Shown piece after piece: positions 17,531-26,587 of a DNA stretch of 26,587 nt; position 1 is the first letter of the stretch; each line of letters opens with the position of its first letter. The position numbers and the translations under genes are program-made. A model generated the notes under the pieces. The model ran no database searches. It saw only the letters and a list, made by a program, of their open reading frames with translations, and was not told the DNA's origin. The stretch is from Isotricha intestinalis (taxonomy: Eukaryota; Ciliophora; Litostomatea; Vestibuliferida; Isotrichidae). The stretch covers positions 1 through 26,587 of the forward strand of contig JAJJLU010000624.1 of assembly GCA_023807065.1 (NCBI GenBank). The letters are read 5' to 3'.

Positions 17531-18874
17531 ATGTATTTTCTATTTATTTTCATTTTATTAACATCAAAAGAATTAAAATTTGAATTTACTTTAAAAAATA
17601 GGAAAAAAAATTTAGAATCATATTTTTCTTTAGATAAATATATTTTTGAAGTAAAATCAAATTCAGAAGATAGACAATGTATAGAATTATGTTTAAACGA
17701 TATAAATTTAAAAAAAAAATGTTACAATTTAGTAATAGAAAATGGAAGTTTTCACATTTGGATAAATCAAAAAAAGATAAATAATACTTTAATAATTCCA
17801 ACATCAGATTTAGAACAAAATATAATATATAAAAATGGGAATGTAAAAGGGAAAAGTTCAAAAGAAATATTTTATATAAATAATTATAATTTAGGAAATT
17901 TAAATTTTTTAATAAGTGATTCACTTCCAAAAAAATATGAGAATTATGATGGAATGATAGGTTTAGGTTATTTAACAAATACAAATGAAGAATATATATT
18001 TTCATTTATTCAACAATTATATAATAATCAAATAATATATCATAGAATTTTTACTCAGAGTTTTTTGTCAAGTGATAAAGGAGAAATCTCTTTTGGAGAA
18101 ATACCAAAAAAATTAATATCTGATTATAAAAATTACGGTAGATGTAAAGCAATAGAAGAAATAACTTTAAATAGAAAAAAAATGAAAAATAATAAATGGC
18201 AATGTAATATTATAGGAGTTTTTTATGGAAGAAAATTTTATCCTAATTCTTTAGAAACAAAAATAAATGGAACAGTATCTTTTTTTTCATATAGAAAAAG
18301 ATCTTTAATTCCTAAGAAAGCATTTGAATATTTTGAAAAAACATATTTTTTAGAATTAATAAAATATAATTTTTGTAGAATTGAAAAAATAAAAAGATAT
18401 GAAAGTTTCATTTGTAAAAAAAATATGTTATTTGATATTGATTTTAATTTTGTTTTTGGAGATTGGATTATGCATTTTCCAGCAGAAAAAATGTTTATTA
18501 AATATAATGAAAATGAAATTCAATTTATTTTTTCTCATAAAGAAAATCATGAAGAATGGACTTTAGGAAAAACAATTGTTAAACAATTTATTATGGTTTA
18601 TGATTTAGATAATAATGAAATTGGATTTTATAATGAAAATAATGTTATGATAAATAATAATTTTATTCCTCAACCTCCTAATGTTGATCAAAAAAATCTT
18701 AATAATAATAATAATGTTAATAAAAATTTTGAAAAAGAATTTTTGAAAAGAAAAATTTTGTTCTTTTCTTTTATTTTTATTGTTAATATTATTGTTTTTG
18801 CTATGTTTTGTAAAAAAAAAAGAAAAAAAGAAACAATGCTATTCCACTTATTAAAAAAAATTTCTCTGAATTGA
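17531..18874 (+). CDS. Pepsin-fold membrane protein lacking the catalytic Asp motifs, 447 aa
   Basis: The N-terminus (MYFLFIFILLTS) is a signal peptide. The body follows the pepsin (A1) fold: a strand equivalent to LDTGSSNLWV reads LVIENGSFHIWI (68-79), YDGMIGLGY (139-147) matches the DGILGLG turn, and GEISFGEIP (184-192) matches the LGGxD strand. WTLGKTIVKQFIMVYDLDNNEIGF (343-366) matches W-x-LGD...FD-x-N-x-IGF. Both catalytic triplets are gone: ENG replaces DTG, and the second site around 248-260 (TVSFFSYRKRSLIP) lacks any DSG/DTG. After an Asn-rich linker a transmembrane helix (about 409-426) and a basic tail follow, giving a type I surface or vesicle protein. The frame is intact over 447 codons, so this looks like a maintained pseudo-enzyme. 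It ends in TGA. Confidence 0.75.
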   Translation: MYFLFIFILLTSKELKFEFTLKNRKKNLESYFSLDKYIFEVKSNSEDRQCIELCLNDINLKKKCYNLVIENGSFHIWINQKKINNTLIIPTSDLEQNIIYKNGNVKGKSSKEIFYINNYNLGNLNFLISDSLPKKYENYDGMIGLGYLTNTNEEYIFSFIQQLYNNQIIYHRIFTQSFLSSDKGEISFGEIPKKLISDYKNYGRCKAIEEITLNRKKMKNNKWQCNIIGVFYGRKFYPNSLETKINGTVSFFSYRKRSLIPKKAFEYFEKTYFLELIKYNFCRIEKIKRYESFICKKNMLFDIDFNFVFGDWIMHFPAEKMFIKYNENEIQFIFSHKENHEEWTLGKTIVKQFIMVYDLDNNEIGFYNENNVMINNNFIPQPPNVDQKNLNNNNNVNKNFEKEFLKRKILFFSFIFIVNIIVFAMFCKKKRKKETMLFHLLKKISLN

Positions 18875-19604
18875 ATGAAATGGATTTATAAAAATTATTT
18901 TTTTATTTTTAGGTTTAGGTTTTAATTAAAAATTTATATTTACATAATTTTAAATATCTTTTATTTAATTAATTTATATATTTTATATTTATTTTATATA
19001 TAAAGTTTATAATTCATAATTAAATTATCTATTCATGTAATCAAAAGCGGATCATTATATTTTAATTTGAATTAAAGAAAATAAATTAGTTTATATAAAT
19101 TTTTTTATCTTAAAAAATAAAAAAACAACAAAATTTATTGAATGAGGAATTATAGTATTTTCTATTAAAGAAGGTGATTTTTAGTAAATCTTGATAAGCT
19201 AATATTTTTTTTATTCAATCAAATATTTGATTATAGAATATTTAGAAAATTAAATATTATTTTTTATGAAGATTTAAATAAATTTTTAAGTAAATAAGAA
19301 GAGATTTAAATAATATTATTATTGTATAAAACAATTAAAAATAATAACTAATTTTTCCTTTTATACAATGAATTTTGTTTAATAAAGAAGAAATTTTAAA
19401 TAAAGTCTTTTCAAGTATTACTTTTAGATATAATTTATTTTTATTTAATTATTTTTAGAAAATAAATAATAAAAAATAAATAAAACAAAAAAAATAAATT
19501 AATAAATATATTATATTTAAATAATTATTCAAACTAAATTTCCCTCCAAAAATTACTTCAAAAAAAAAGAATAAATAAATATATATCCAAACAAATTGTG
19601 AAAA
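18875..19604. other. Intergenic spacer upstream of the ISWI gene, no gene called
   Basis: AT-rich, 730 bp. One start-less open stretch (19178 to about 19302, + strand, with DKLIFFLFNQIFDYRIF) has slightly richer composition than its surroundings and might be a relic. It is too short to call. Confidence 0.5.
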
Positions 19605-22600
19605 ATGTCTGATAAAAGTGATTCAAACTCCTCAGATTTAGATTACAATTCAAAAGAAGAATCATACGGTCATCCTTCAGATCAAACTAGTTCCGAAGCA
19701 AAAGAAAAGGAATTTCAATTAGAGCAAGAGCAAGAAAAAAATCAACTTGCAGCAAAAATAAGAAAAGAAAATGAAAATTTTATGAAAAGTGTAGAAAAAG
19801 GTCGTGAAGAAAGATATAAATTTTTAATAGCCCAAACAGAAATATTTGCCCATTTTTTAGTAGGTGGTAAAATAGAAGGACATTCTCAAAAAAATAAAAA
19901 AAATTCAACAAAAAGGACAAAATTAAAGAAAAATGAGAAAGAAAATATGAATGAATTAGAGCTTCTTCAGCAAAAGAATAATATAGATGAAGATGATATG
20001 AAAATGGAGAAAAAACAAATAACAAGATTATATTATCAACCATCAATATTAACAGGAGGAAAATTAACAGATTATCAATTAGATGGTTTAAATTGGTTAA
20101 TATCATTATATGAAAAAGGATTAAATGGAATTTTAGCTGATGAAATGGGTTTAGGAAAAACTATTCAATCAATTGCTTTTATGGCTTATTTAAAATTATA
20201 TCAAAAAAAAAATGGTTATTTCTTAGTTATTGTTCCTAAATCTACTATGCCTAATTGGAGTCGAGAAACTAAAAATTGGTGTCCTTCTTTAAATATTGTT
20301 GTTTTAAATCCTGTTAAAGAAGAAAGAGAAGAAGCTTTAAAAAAAATACTTAAACATAAATTTGAAATTGTTATTACTAGTTATGAAGGAGTTAATATTT
20401 GTATTAATAAACTAAAAAAAATAAAATGGGAATTATTAATTATTGATGAAGCTCATAGAATTAAAAATGAAAATGCTTTATTAAGTAGAAATGTAAGAAA
20501 TTTAGAAAGTAAATTTAGATTATTAGTAACAGGAACACCTTTACAAAATAATTTACATGAATTATGGGCATTATTGAATTTTTTATTACCAGATATTTTT
20601 TCTTCAAGTCAAGATTTTGATGATTGGTTTGGATTAAATGATAAAAATGAAAGTGAAGATAATAAAAAAAGTGAAGAACAACAAGAAGAAAGAAATGCTG
20701 AAATTGTTCAACAATTACATAAAATTTTAAGACCATTTTTATTAAGAAGAACTAAAAGTGAAGTTGAAAAAGCACTTCCTCCAAAAAAAGAAATACATAT
20801 TAAAGTAGGATTAACAGAATTACAGAAAAATTTATATAAGAAATTATTAACATCTTCATTATTACAAGAAAGTAAAACAATATATAAGAATATAATAATG
20901 CAATTAAGGAAAGTATGTAATCATCCATATTTATTTGATGGAGTAGAACAACCAAATCCTCCTTTAAATCATTTAGTATTATATTCATCAAAAATGAGAA
21001 TATTAGATAAATTATGTAATAAATTATATAAAAAGAGTCAAATATTAATTTTCTCTCAAATGACAAGAATGTTAGATATATTAGAAGATTATTGTATAGA
21101 AAGAGGATATAAATTATGTAGAATAGATGGTGATACATCATTAGAAGATAGAGAGACTCAAATATCAGAATTTACTAAAAAAAATTCAGATATATTTATT
21201 TTTCTCTTAAGTACTCGAGCAGGAGGATTAGGATTAAATTTAATGACAAGTGATACAGTAATATTATATGATTCAGATTGGAATCCTCAAGTTGATTTAC
21301 AAGCAATGGATAGAGTTCATAGAATAGGACAAACAAAACCAGTTTTAATATATAGACTAATATGTGAAAATACTATTGAAGAAAAAATTATTGAAAGACA
21401 AGCTATGAGATTAAAATTAGATTCTCTTGTTATTCAACAAGGAAGAGTTCTTAAAGGAGGTGAATCTTTCACTAAAGATCAAATGAAAGAAATGATTCAA
21501 TATGGTGCTGATGCTATTTTTAGAGCTGGTGATGAATTTAAAGATGAAGATATTAATATTATTTTAGAAAGAGGAGAAAAACAAACTAATATTTTCTTCG
21601 AAGAAGCTGAAAAACAAGCTAAAAGTAAAAGTAATTTATTATTAAATTTCTCTTTTGAACCAAGTGATTTATATAAATTTGAAAATGAAGATTATTCTAA
21701 AAAAAGAAAAGAAGAAGCTGACAAAGCACTTTCTAAAGCTTATGCTGAAGAATTAGAAAATGAAAATAAAATTTTAAATAGTAGAAGAGAAAGAGGACAT
21801 GTTAATTATAATATTGATCAAACTCAAAGTCAATTATTAAATTCAAAATTACAAAAAAAAAAAATTAAAACTGCAAAAATTCCAATTTATCATTTATATA
21901 AAAATAGAGATAGAATAATTGAATTAAAACAAAAACAAATAAATTATTTTTTAGAAAATAATAAAAAATTACCTGAAAAATTTGATGAAGATCCTTCAAT
22001 TATAGAAGGATTAAATGAAGAAGAAATAAAAGAATTAAGTGATTTATTTAAAACAGGATTTCCAGATTGGGAAAAAAAAGAATATGAAACATTTTTAATA
22101 AAAACAGAAGAATTAGGAAAAGAAGAAATAGAAAAAATAGCTTTAGAAATCCCAACAAAAAATCTAGATCAAGTAAAAGAATATTCAAAAGCTTTTTGGG
22201 AAAGAATTTCAGAAATTCCAGATGGACAAAAAATATTAAGAAATATAGATAAAAAAGAAAAATTAGAGAAACAAAGAGAATTATCAATTAAATTAATAAA
22301 TAAAAAATGTGAAAATATAAATGGTGAATATGATGAAATTAAAATAGCATATCCTAATAATAATCATCAAAGTGAATATTCATTTGAAGAAGATCAATAT
22401 TTATTATATATTACTAATAAATGTGGTTATGGAAATTGGGATGATATTATTAGAGAAATTAAATTAAGTGAAGATTTAATGTTTAATTATTATTTGAAAA
22501 GTAGAAATAAAGGAGAAATTCAAAAAAGAGTTGATTATTTAGTTAAAGTTTTAGAAAAAGAATTTGGACATTTAATTTTAGATAATTCTAATAATAATAG

Positions 22601-22772
22601 TACTGTTAATTTAACTAAGATGGATAATAGTAATAGGAAAGATAAAGATGTTTTAAGTATTAATAGTGAAAGAAAAGATGATAAAAATATTATTGATATT
22701 GATAAAATGGATATTGATAGTGAGAGAAAGAATAATAATTATAATAATATGGATATTGAATTCAATCATTAA
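19605..22772 (+). CDS. ISWI: ISWI-type SNF2 chromatin-remodelling ATPase, 1055 aa
   Basis: The SNF2 helicase core shows all main motifs: LTDYQLDGLNWLISLYEKG, Walker A DEMGLGKT (179-186), Walker B DEAH (281-284), TGTPLQNNLHELWALLNFLLP, IFSQMTRMLDILEDY, STRAGGLGLNL and DRVHRIGQ (569-576). Downstream lie the ISWI-specific HAND-SANT-SLIDE elements. GFPDWEKKEYETFLIKTEEL with VKEYSKAFWERISEIPD forms SANT; a spacer helix, then YSFEEDQYLLYITNKCGYGNWDD and FNYYLKSRNKGEIQKRVDYL form SLIDE. This set defines ISWI rather than Snf2 or CHD. The protein slides nucleosomes in the nucleus. The Ser/Glu-rich N-terminus is consistent with the acidic/AutoN region. Its C-terminus carries Asn/Asp low complexity with two SERK-like units. 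Length is typical of ISWI (about 1000-1060). Confidence 0.95.
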   Translation: MSDKSDSNSSDLDYNSKEESYGHPSDQTSSEAKEKEFQLEQEQEKNQLAAKIRKENENFMKSVEKGREERYKFLIAQTEIFAHFLVGGKIEGHSQKNKKNSTKRTKLKKNEKENMNELELLQQKNNIDEDDMKMEKKQITRLYYQPSILTGGKLTDYQLDGLNWLISLYEKGLNGILADEMGLGKTIQSIAFMAYLKLYQKKNGYFLVIVPKSTMPNWSRETKNWCPSLNIVVLNPVKEEREEALKKILKHKFEIVITSYEGVNICINKLKKIKWELLIIDEAHRIKNENALLSRNVRNLESKFRLLVTGTPLQNNLHELWALLNFLLPDIFSSSQDFDDWFGLNDKNESEDNKKSEEQQEERNAEIVQQLHKILRPFLLRRTKSEVEKALPPKKEIHIKVGLTELQKNLYKKLLTSSLLQESKTIYKNIIMQLRKVCNHPYLFDGVEQPNPPLNHLVLYSSKMRILDKLCNKLYKKSQILIFSQMTRMLDILEDYCIERGYKLCRIDGDTSLEDRETQISEFTKKNSDIFIFLLSTRAGGLGLNLMTSDTVILYDSDWNPQVDLQAMDRVHRIGQTKPVLIYRLICENTIEEKIIERQAMRLKLDSLVIQQGRVLKGGESFTKDQMKEMIQYGADAIFRAGDEFKDEDINIILERGEKQTNIFFEEAEKQAKSKSNLLLNFSFEPSDLYKFENEDYSKKRKEEADKALSKAYAEELENENKILNSRRERGHVNYNIDQTQSQLLNSKLQKKKIKTAKIPIYHLYKNRDRIIELKQKQINYFLENNKKLPEKFDEDPSIIEGLNEEEIKELSDLFKTGFPDWEKKEYETFLIKTEELGKEEIEKIALEIPTKNLDQVKEYSKAFWERISEIPDGQKILRNIDKKEKLEKQRELSIKLINKKCENINGEYDEIKIAYPNNNHQSEYSFEEDQYLLYITNKCGYGNWDDIIREIKLSEDLMFNYYLKSRNKGEIQKRVDYLVKVLEKEFGHLILDNSNNNSTVNLTKMDNSNRKDKDVLSINSERKDDKNIIDIDKMDIDSERKNNNYNNMDIEFNH

Positions 22773-23040
22773 TGTTTTTATTTTTTTCTTTTTTGTTCTT
22801 ATTTTTTTTCAATTATAAGATTTAAATTTTAATTATTTTTTAATTTAGATATTATTATTTAAGTTTAAAAATTAAAAATTAATTTTTTAATAAAAATATA
22901 TATTCACTATATTATCATTCCCACATTATTTTATAGAATTTTTATTATAATTATGATAAATTATCTACACAAAAAAATAAAAAAAAAATAAAAAAAAAAT
23001 ATATTCCACAATCTCAAAATTTAAAATTAAAAATTGTCAA

Positions 23041-24545
23041 ATGGAAAATGATAAAAATTATTCAAATCATAATTACTTTAATTACATAAATTTTAATTTT
23101 TCAAGAATAAAAAAGAAAACAGGAAATACATGTTATTGTTTAAATCTTTTAGAAAAAAATGGTCCAATAAATATTACAATTCCTAAAAATGATTATAAAA
23201 TATATATATCAAAAATGAAATTAATCCAATTTGTAGATAACTTTGATGAATTATTAGAAAAAGGTGAAAAAAAAAAATTAAAAAAAGATGAAAATTACAA
23301 ATCAATTCCAGATAAATCATTTTATAATCAAAGATATTATTATTATTCAAAATATGATGAAGGAATAGAAATGGATTATGAAAGTAAAAAATTAATTATT
23401 AAATATTTTAAAATAAAATAGGTTGGTTTTCAGTGACTCCGGAAATAATAGCAGAATACACTTCAAAATTAATAAAAAATAATTCTGTGATTGATGGCTT
23501 TTGTGGAAGTGGAGGAAATGTTATTCAATTTTCAAAATATTGTTCTAAAGTTTATGCTATTGATATTGATGATAAAAAATTAAATATATGTAAAAATAAT
23601 TGTAAAGTTTATAAATGTAAAAATAATATTTCTTTTATACATTCTGATTTTTTACAAATTGATAAATATGATAAAGAAAAAATTTTTGCTGATTTTATTT
23701 TTTTATCACCTCCTTGGGGAGGAATACAATATAAAAATTCTGATGTTTATTCTATTAAAGAATCAATGAATCCTAATATTTATGATATTATTAAAATAAG
23801 TTTAAAAGTTTCTAAACATATTATGTTTTATCTTCCTAGAACTTTATTTCTTGAAGAATTATTCAATATTATATCTGATATTAATAAAAGTGACAGAATT
23901 TTTTTTGATGTTCATATTTTAAAAAGTGCTAATAAAATTAAAGCTCTTTTAATTATTTTTGGATATGATGTTAATTTAAAAATTAATCAAAATAATATTT
24001 CGGATTATTTAAAATTTAGATATCAGTCTTTTCTATTTTCAGAAAGAAATATACAAATTTTATGTGCTATAAGTAAAATTATTGGAAATTTTCAATTTTT
24101 TCATAATGAAATTGAATTTAGAAAAAATTTATTAAGTGAAAAAAATAATTATAATATTGATGTTGGAGTTGCTTTAGTTAAATATTTTTTTACTAAAATT
24201 TTAACTGAGCAAGAAAAAATTAAATTGAAATCTTTAAATTTATTTAATCCTAAAAAAATTCATATAAAAAAAACAAATAGTATTAATAATAATAATCATA
24301 ATATAAATTATATTTATAAAACTAACATTAATTTCAATAATTATAAAGATAATGAAAAAAAAAAAGAGAAAGAAAAAATTAAAATTAATTTTTTAAATAA
24401 AATGATTATTAGTAATAATAATAGCTTTAATGTACCTTCTTCTGGTTCATTTTCAACGAATTCTTCATCAAGAAGTAATATAAGTAATAATTCATGGGTT
24501 CTTGAAAAAATAAATGAAATTTCTATTCAATTCTTATCTTCTTAA
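23041..24545 (+). CDS. TGS1: Trimethylguanosine synthase TGS1 (spliced, 488 aa)
   Basis: The coding sequence is join(23041..23383, 23422..24545). Exon 1 ends in FYNQRYYYYSKYDEGIEMDYE and exon 2 resumes WFSVTPEIIAEY. Together they restore the family signature of a DxGI-x-LD-x-E-GWFSVTPE stretch, normally contiguous. The methyltransferase core follows: VIDGFCGSGGNVIQF (137-151, SAM-binding motif I), an acidic AIDIDD loop, and SPPWGG (210-215), whose Trp stacks on the cap guanine. TGS1 converts the m7G cap of snRNAs and snoRNAs to the 2,2,7-trimethyl form in the nucleus. The splice junction turns the usual Gly before WFSV into Ser. The C-terminal 130 residues are Asn/Lys/Ser-rich low complexity. 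The GTG at 23433 is internal (Val119), not a start. Confidence 0.92.
23384..23421 (+). other. 38-nt GT-AG intron in TGS1
   Basis: It begins gtaaaaaatt and ends aaaataaaatag, contains an in-frame TAG, and its removal joins two halves of a single conserved TGS1 motif in phase (A|GT = Ser115). It is all A/T apart from the splice-site G residues. Donor GTAA and acceptor TAG serve as the model for the other intron predicted here. Confidence 0.88.
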
Positions 24546-24853
24546 TCTTGAATATAGTAATTCATATATTATTATAATAATTATAAATAATAATTAACTA
24601 TAAAAAATTTCTTTCAATATAAAAAAACATTTAAATTCAGAATTGATTGTAACACTTACTTTTTTTTAAAATATTTTGTATATATTATTTATTATTATTT
24701 TTTTTATTAAATTAAAAAGTATATTTATTTTCATGAAATACATTCTTTACAAAGTATTTTCATAAAATGAATATTTTAAACTAAGGATTTTTCGAGATAA
24801 AAAAATTAAAAACATAATTAAATAAATATAAATAAAAAATAATTAACTTAACA
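24546..24853. other. Promoter spacer of the CDPK gene
   Basis: 308 AT-rich bases between TGS1 and the kinase. A small palindrome (tttcatgaaa, about 24729-24738) with partly matching flanks around 24722-24771 is the only structure noticed. No RNA gene. Confidence 0.45.
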
Positions 24854-26239
24854 ATGAGTGAAAATGAATGTTTATCAATAAGAGATCCAGGAAATTTAGT
24901 AGAAAAATATATAAAAATAAAAGAATTAGGTTCAGGGACATTTGGTAAAGTATATGAAATAGAAAACAAAGAAACAAAAAAGAAATATGCATGTAAGCAT
25001 ATAACAAAGAAAAAAATATGTGATATGAATAAATTTAACAATGAAATAAATATAATGAGAGAAATAAATCATCCAAATATAATAAAATTATATGAAATAT
25101 ATGAAGATCAAAGGCATATAGATTTAGTAATGGAAGAATGTTTAGGAGGAGAATTATTTGATAGAATAATGGAAAGAATTCAAGAGAAAAAAATATATAA
25201 TGAAAAAGAAGCTTCAATAATATTTAAACAAATAATGAAAGGAGTAGAATATTGTCATTCAAAAGGAATAGTTCATAGAGATTTAAAACCAGAAAATATA
25301 TTATTTTTAACAAAAGAAGAAAATTCTCCAATTAAAATAATAGATTTTGGTTTAAGTAAAATATTTGGTGAAAAAATAAATAATAAATTTCTAAGTACAA
25401 AAGTAGGAACTGCATATTATGTAAGTCCTGAAATTTTAGAAGGAAAATATAATGAAAAATGTGATATTTGGAGTTGTGGTGTTATATTATATATTATATT
25501 AAGTGGAACACCTCCTTTTAATGGAGAAAATGATATTGAAATTTATAAAAAAATTTCACATAAAAAATTCACTTTTCCTGAAAAAGAATGGCAAAATATT
25601 TCTGAAAATGCTAAAGATTTAATTAAAAAAATGCTTTGTGATGAAAATATTAGATTAAGTGCTAAAGAAGTTTTACAACATGATTGGTTAAATGATAATG
25701 AAGAAGAAAAAAAAGAAAAATTGGTTTTAGATAATTTCAATAAAGAAAAATTAAAATTATATCAAAATATTCCTAAATTAAAAAAAAAAATTTTATCTTT
25801 TATTGTTTCTAAATGTTGTAATCAAGATATTGAAAATTTAAAAAATATATTTAATGAATTAGATTTAACTAAATGTGGAAATTTGAGTTTTGAAGAATTT
25901 AAAAAAGGTTTAATTAAATTAACAATAGAAAATATTGAAAAAGATATTCAAAATATTTTTGAGACTATTGAAGTTGATTGCTCTGATAAAATTAATTATA
26001 TTGAATTTTTAATTATTTGTATTAATCTTAAAAATTATTTAACTGAAGAAAAATTACATGATAATTGTAAATTAATTGATAAAAATAATAATGGGAAAAT
26101 TAGTAAAAATGAATTTAAAGAAATTTTAAAAAATCATATTGATAAAAAAGTAATTGATAAAATTATATTAGATTTTGATTTAAATGGAGAAGGTTTAATA
26201 GATTATAATCAATTTCTTAATGAATTACAATTGTCTTAA
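24854..26239 (+). CDS. Calcium-dependent protein kinase (CDPK), 461 aa
   Basis: The Ser/Thr kinase domain spans residues 20-278: glycine loop LGSGTFGKVY, ATP-binding Lys48 in YACKH, HRDLKPEN with catalytic Asp143, DFG at 164-166, VGTAYYVSPEIL and DIWSCGVILYIILSGTPPF. A junction/autoinhibitory segment (about 290-325) is followed by four EF-hands. EF1 (337-348, DLTKCGNLSFEE) and EF2 (373-384, starting with Glu) have degenerate loops. EF3 (409-420, DKNNNGKISKNE) is canonical. EF4 (442-453) ends in Gln rather than Glu. CDPKs link calcium to phosphorylation in plants, alveolates and some other protists and are absent from animals and fungi. There is no Gly2, so no N-myristoylation; Cys6 might be acylated. 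It is the last gene before the chromosome end. Confidence 0.95.
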   Translation: MSENECLSIRDPGNLVEKYIKIKELGSGTFGKVYEIENKETKKKYACKHITKKKICDMNKFNNEINIMREINHPNIIKLYEIYEDQRHIDLVMEECLGGELFDRIMERIQEKKIYNEKEASIIFKQIMKGVEYCHSKGIVHRDLKPENILFLTKEENSPIKIIDFGLSKIFGEKINNKFLSTKVGTAYYVSPEILEGKYNEKCDIWSCGVILYIILSGTPPFNGENDIEIYKKISHKKFTFPEKEWQNISENAKDLIKKMLCDENIRLSAKEVLQHDWLNDNEEEKKEKLVLDNFNKEKLKLYQNIPKLKKKILSFIVSKCCNQDIENLKNIFNELDLTKCGNLSFEEFKKGLIKLTIENIEKDIQNIFETIEVDCSDKINYIEFLIICINLKNYLTEEKLHDNCKLIDKNNNGKISKNEFKEILKNHIDKKVIDKIILDFDLNGEGLIDYNQFLNELQLS

Positions 26240-26562
26240 AAAATTATTTACAAAATAACTTAAAAAAACTTTATTTTTAATCAATATTGATATTTAATAA
26301 AAAAATATTTTTCTTTTTTAAATTTTTTTGTTAAATTTATTTAAATTAATTGATTATTTTAAATATGGTATAAATTTTAAAAAATAATAAAATTGAGAAG
26401 AGTCTTTCAAAAACTCCTCTAAATTTACTGAAATGAAGAACAAAACTCTTTTTAAGTTATTTCATTTTATTCAAAAAATTTAATAATTATTAATTGTTCA
26501 TTTTTATAATATTTTTATATTTGATAATTAAAGGGAAAATCAATTTTAAAAAAATTTATGAT
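26240..26562. other. Subtelomeric spacer
   Basis: 323 AT-rich bases between the kinase stop and the telomeric repeats. It has no repeats, no ORF and no recognisable chromosome-breakage motif. Such a short subtelomere is typical of macronuclear chromosomes rather than large germline-type chromosomes. Confidence 0.6.
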
Positions 26563-26587
26563 ATTGGGGATTGGGGATTGGGGATTG
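26563..26587 (+). repeat. Telomeric repeat, (ATTGGGG)3 plus ATTG, at the right end
   Basis: Three full 7-bp ATTGGGG units and a partial fourth run to the last base. The G-rich strand points 5'->3' toward the end, as required for a telomere. The complement is CCCCAAT (C4A2T). It is related to, but different from, the TTGGGG of Tetrahymena and the TTTTGGGG of spirotrichs. These are nearly the only G-runs in the window. Confidence 0.85.

Noticed and set aside
19178..19302. Start-less open frame (DKLIFFLFNQIFDYRIF...) upstream of ISWI
   Set aside because: About 40 codons between stops with no ATG and no recognised motif. Expected by chance in 80+% AT DNA, so not called a pseudogene.
1..26587. 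tRNA, snRNA, CRISPR or transposon ends
   Set aside because: No GC-rich cloverleaf-like island, regular spacer array or terminal inverted repeats with an ORF were seen by eye on either strand. A tRNA or covariance-model scan would be decisive.

Overview
This window is nuclear DNA from a very AT-rich, gene-dense unicellular eukaryote. A macronuclear chromosome of a ciliate that uses the standard genetic code is the best fit. Five things point there: a calcium-dependent protein kinase (CDPK), a CEP78-like ciliary/centriolar protein, almost intronless genes with one clear 38-nt intron, gaps of about 0.1-1.5 kb, and a right end running into tandem ATTGGGG units (26563-26587) in the strand orientation expected of a telomere. 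TAA, TAG and TGA all end genes here and glutamine is written CAA/CAG, so the usual ciliate stop reassignments are not in force. A litostome such as a rumen entodiniomorph is my guess, from base composition, code and a C4A2T-type telomere; this is inference, not proof.

Layout. 1-1146 (+): 3' end of a long repetitive Lys/Thr/Asp-rich ORF whose last 58 codons are a complete ribosomal protein uS14 (S29). 1773-6817 (-): an unknown basic protein, a CEP78-like LRR protein and a hormone-sensitive-lipase-like hydrolase. 6946-8215 (+): a RING-CH plus FHA protein, divergent from the lipase and needing a short 5' intron. 8323-11800 (-): a small coiled-coil protein, a membrane-anchored TLDc protein and CLN3/battenin. 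11801-13292: spacer with a 30-bp palindrome and a decayed AT-hook gene. 13293-14246 (+): an IQ-motif protein, then a 1.5-kb featureless gap. 15733-17000: a NEPRO/Rmp1-like protein (+) convergent with a minimal BET-type bromodomain-NET protein (-). 17531-24545 (+): a pepsin-fold membrane protein without catalytic aspartates, an ISWI remodeller and the trimethylguanosine synthase TGS1, interrupted by the intron. 24854-26239 (+): the CDPK, 323 bp from the telomere.

The genes do not form an operon or one pathway; they are housekeeping and signalling genes of a ciliated protist packed on both strands. RNA/chromatin functions (NEPRO/Rmp1, BET, ISWI, TGS1) cluster loosely on the right. Lysosome/lipid functions (lipase, TLDc, CLN3) lie on the left. 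I would not read coordinated function into that. I found no tRNA, rRNA, CRISPR array, insertion sequence or intact transposon. The observations most worth checking are the uS14 fusion, the telomere and code combination, the inactive aspartic-protease fold, the small BET protein that seems to lack the acetyl-lysine-binding Asn, and the decayed AT-hook gene.
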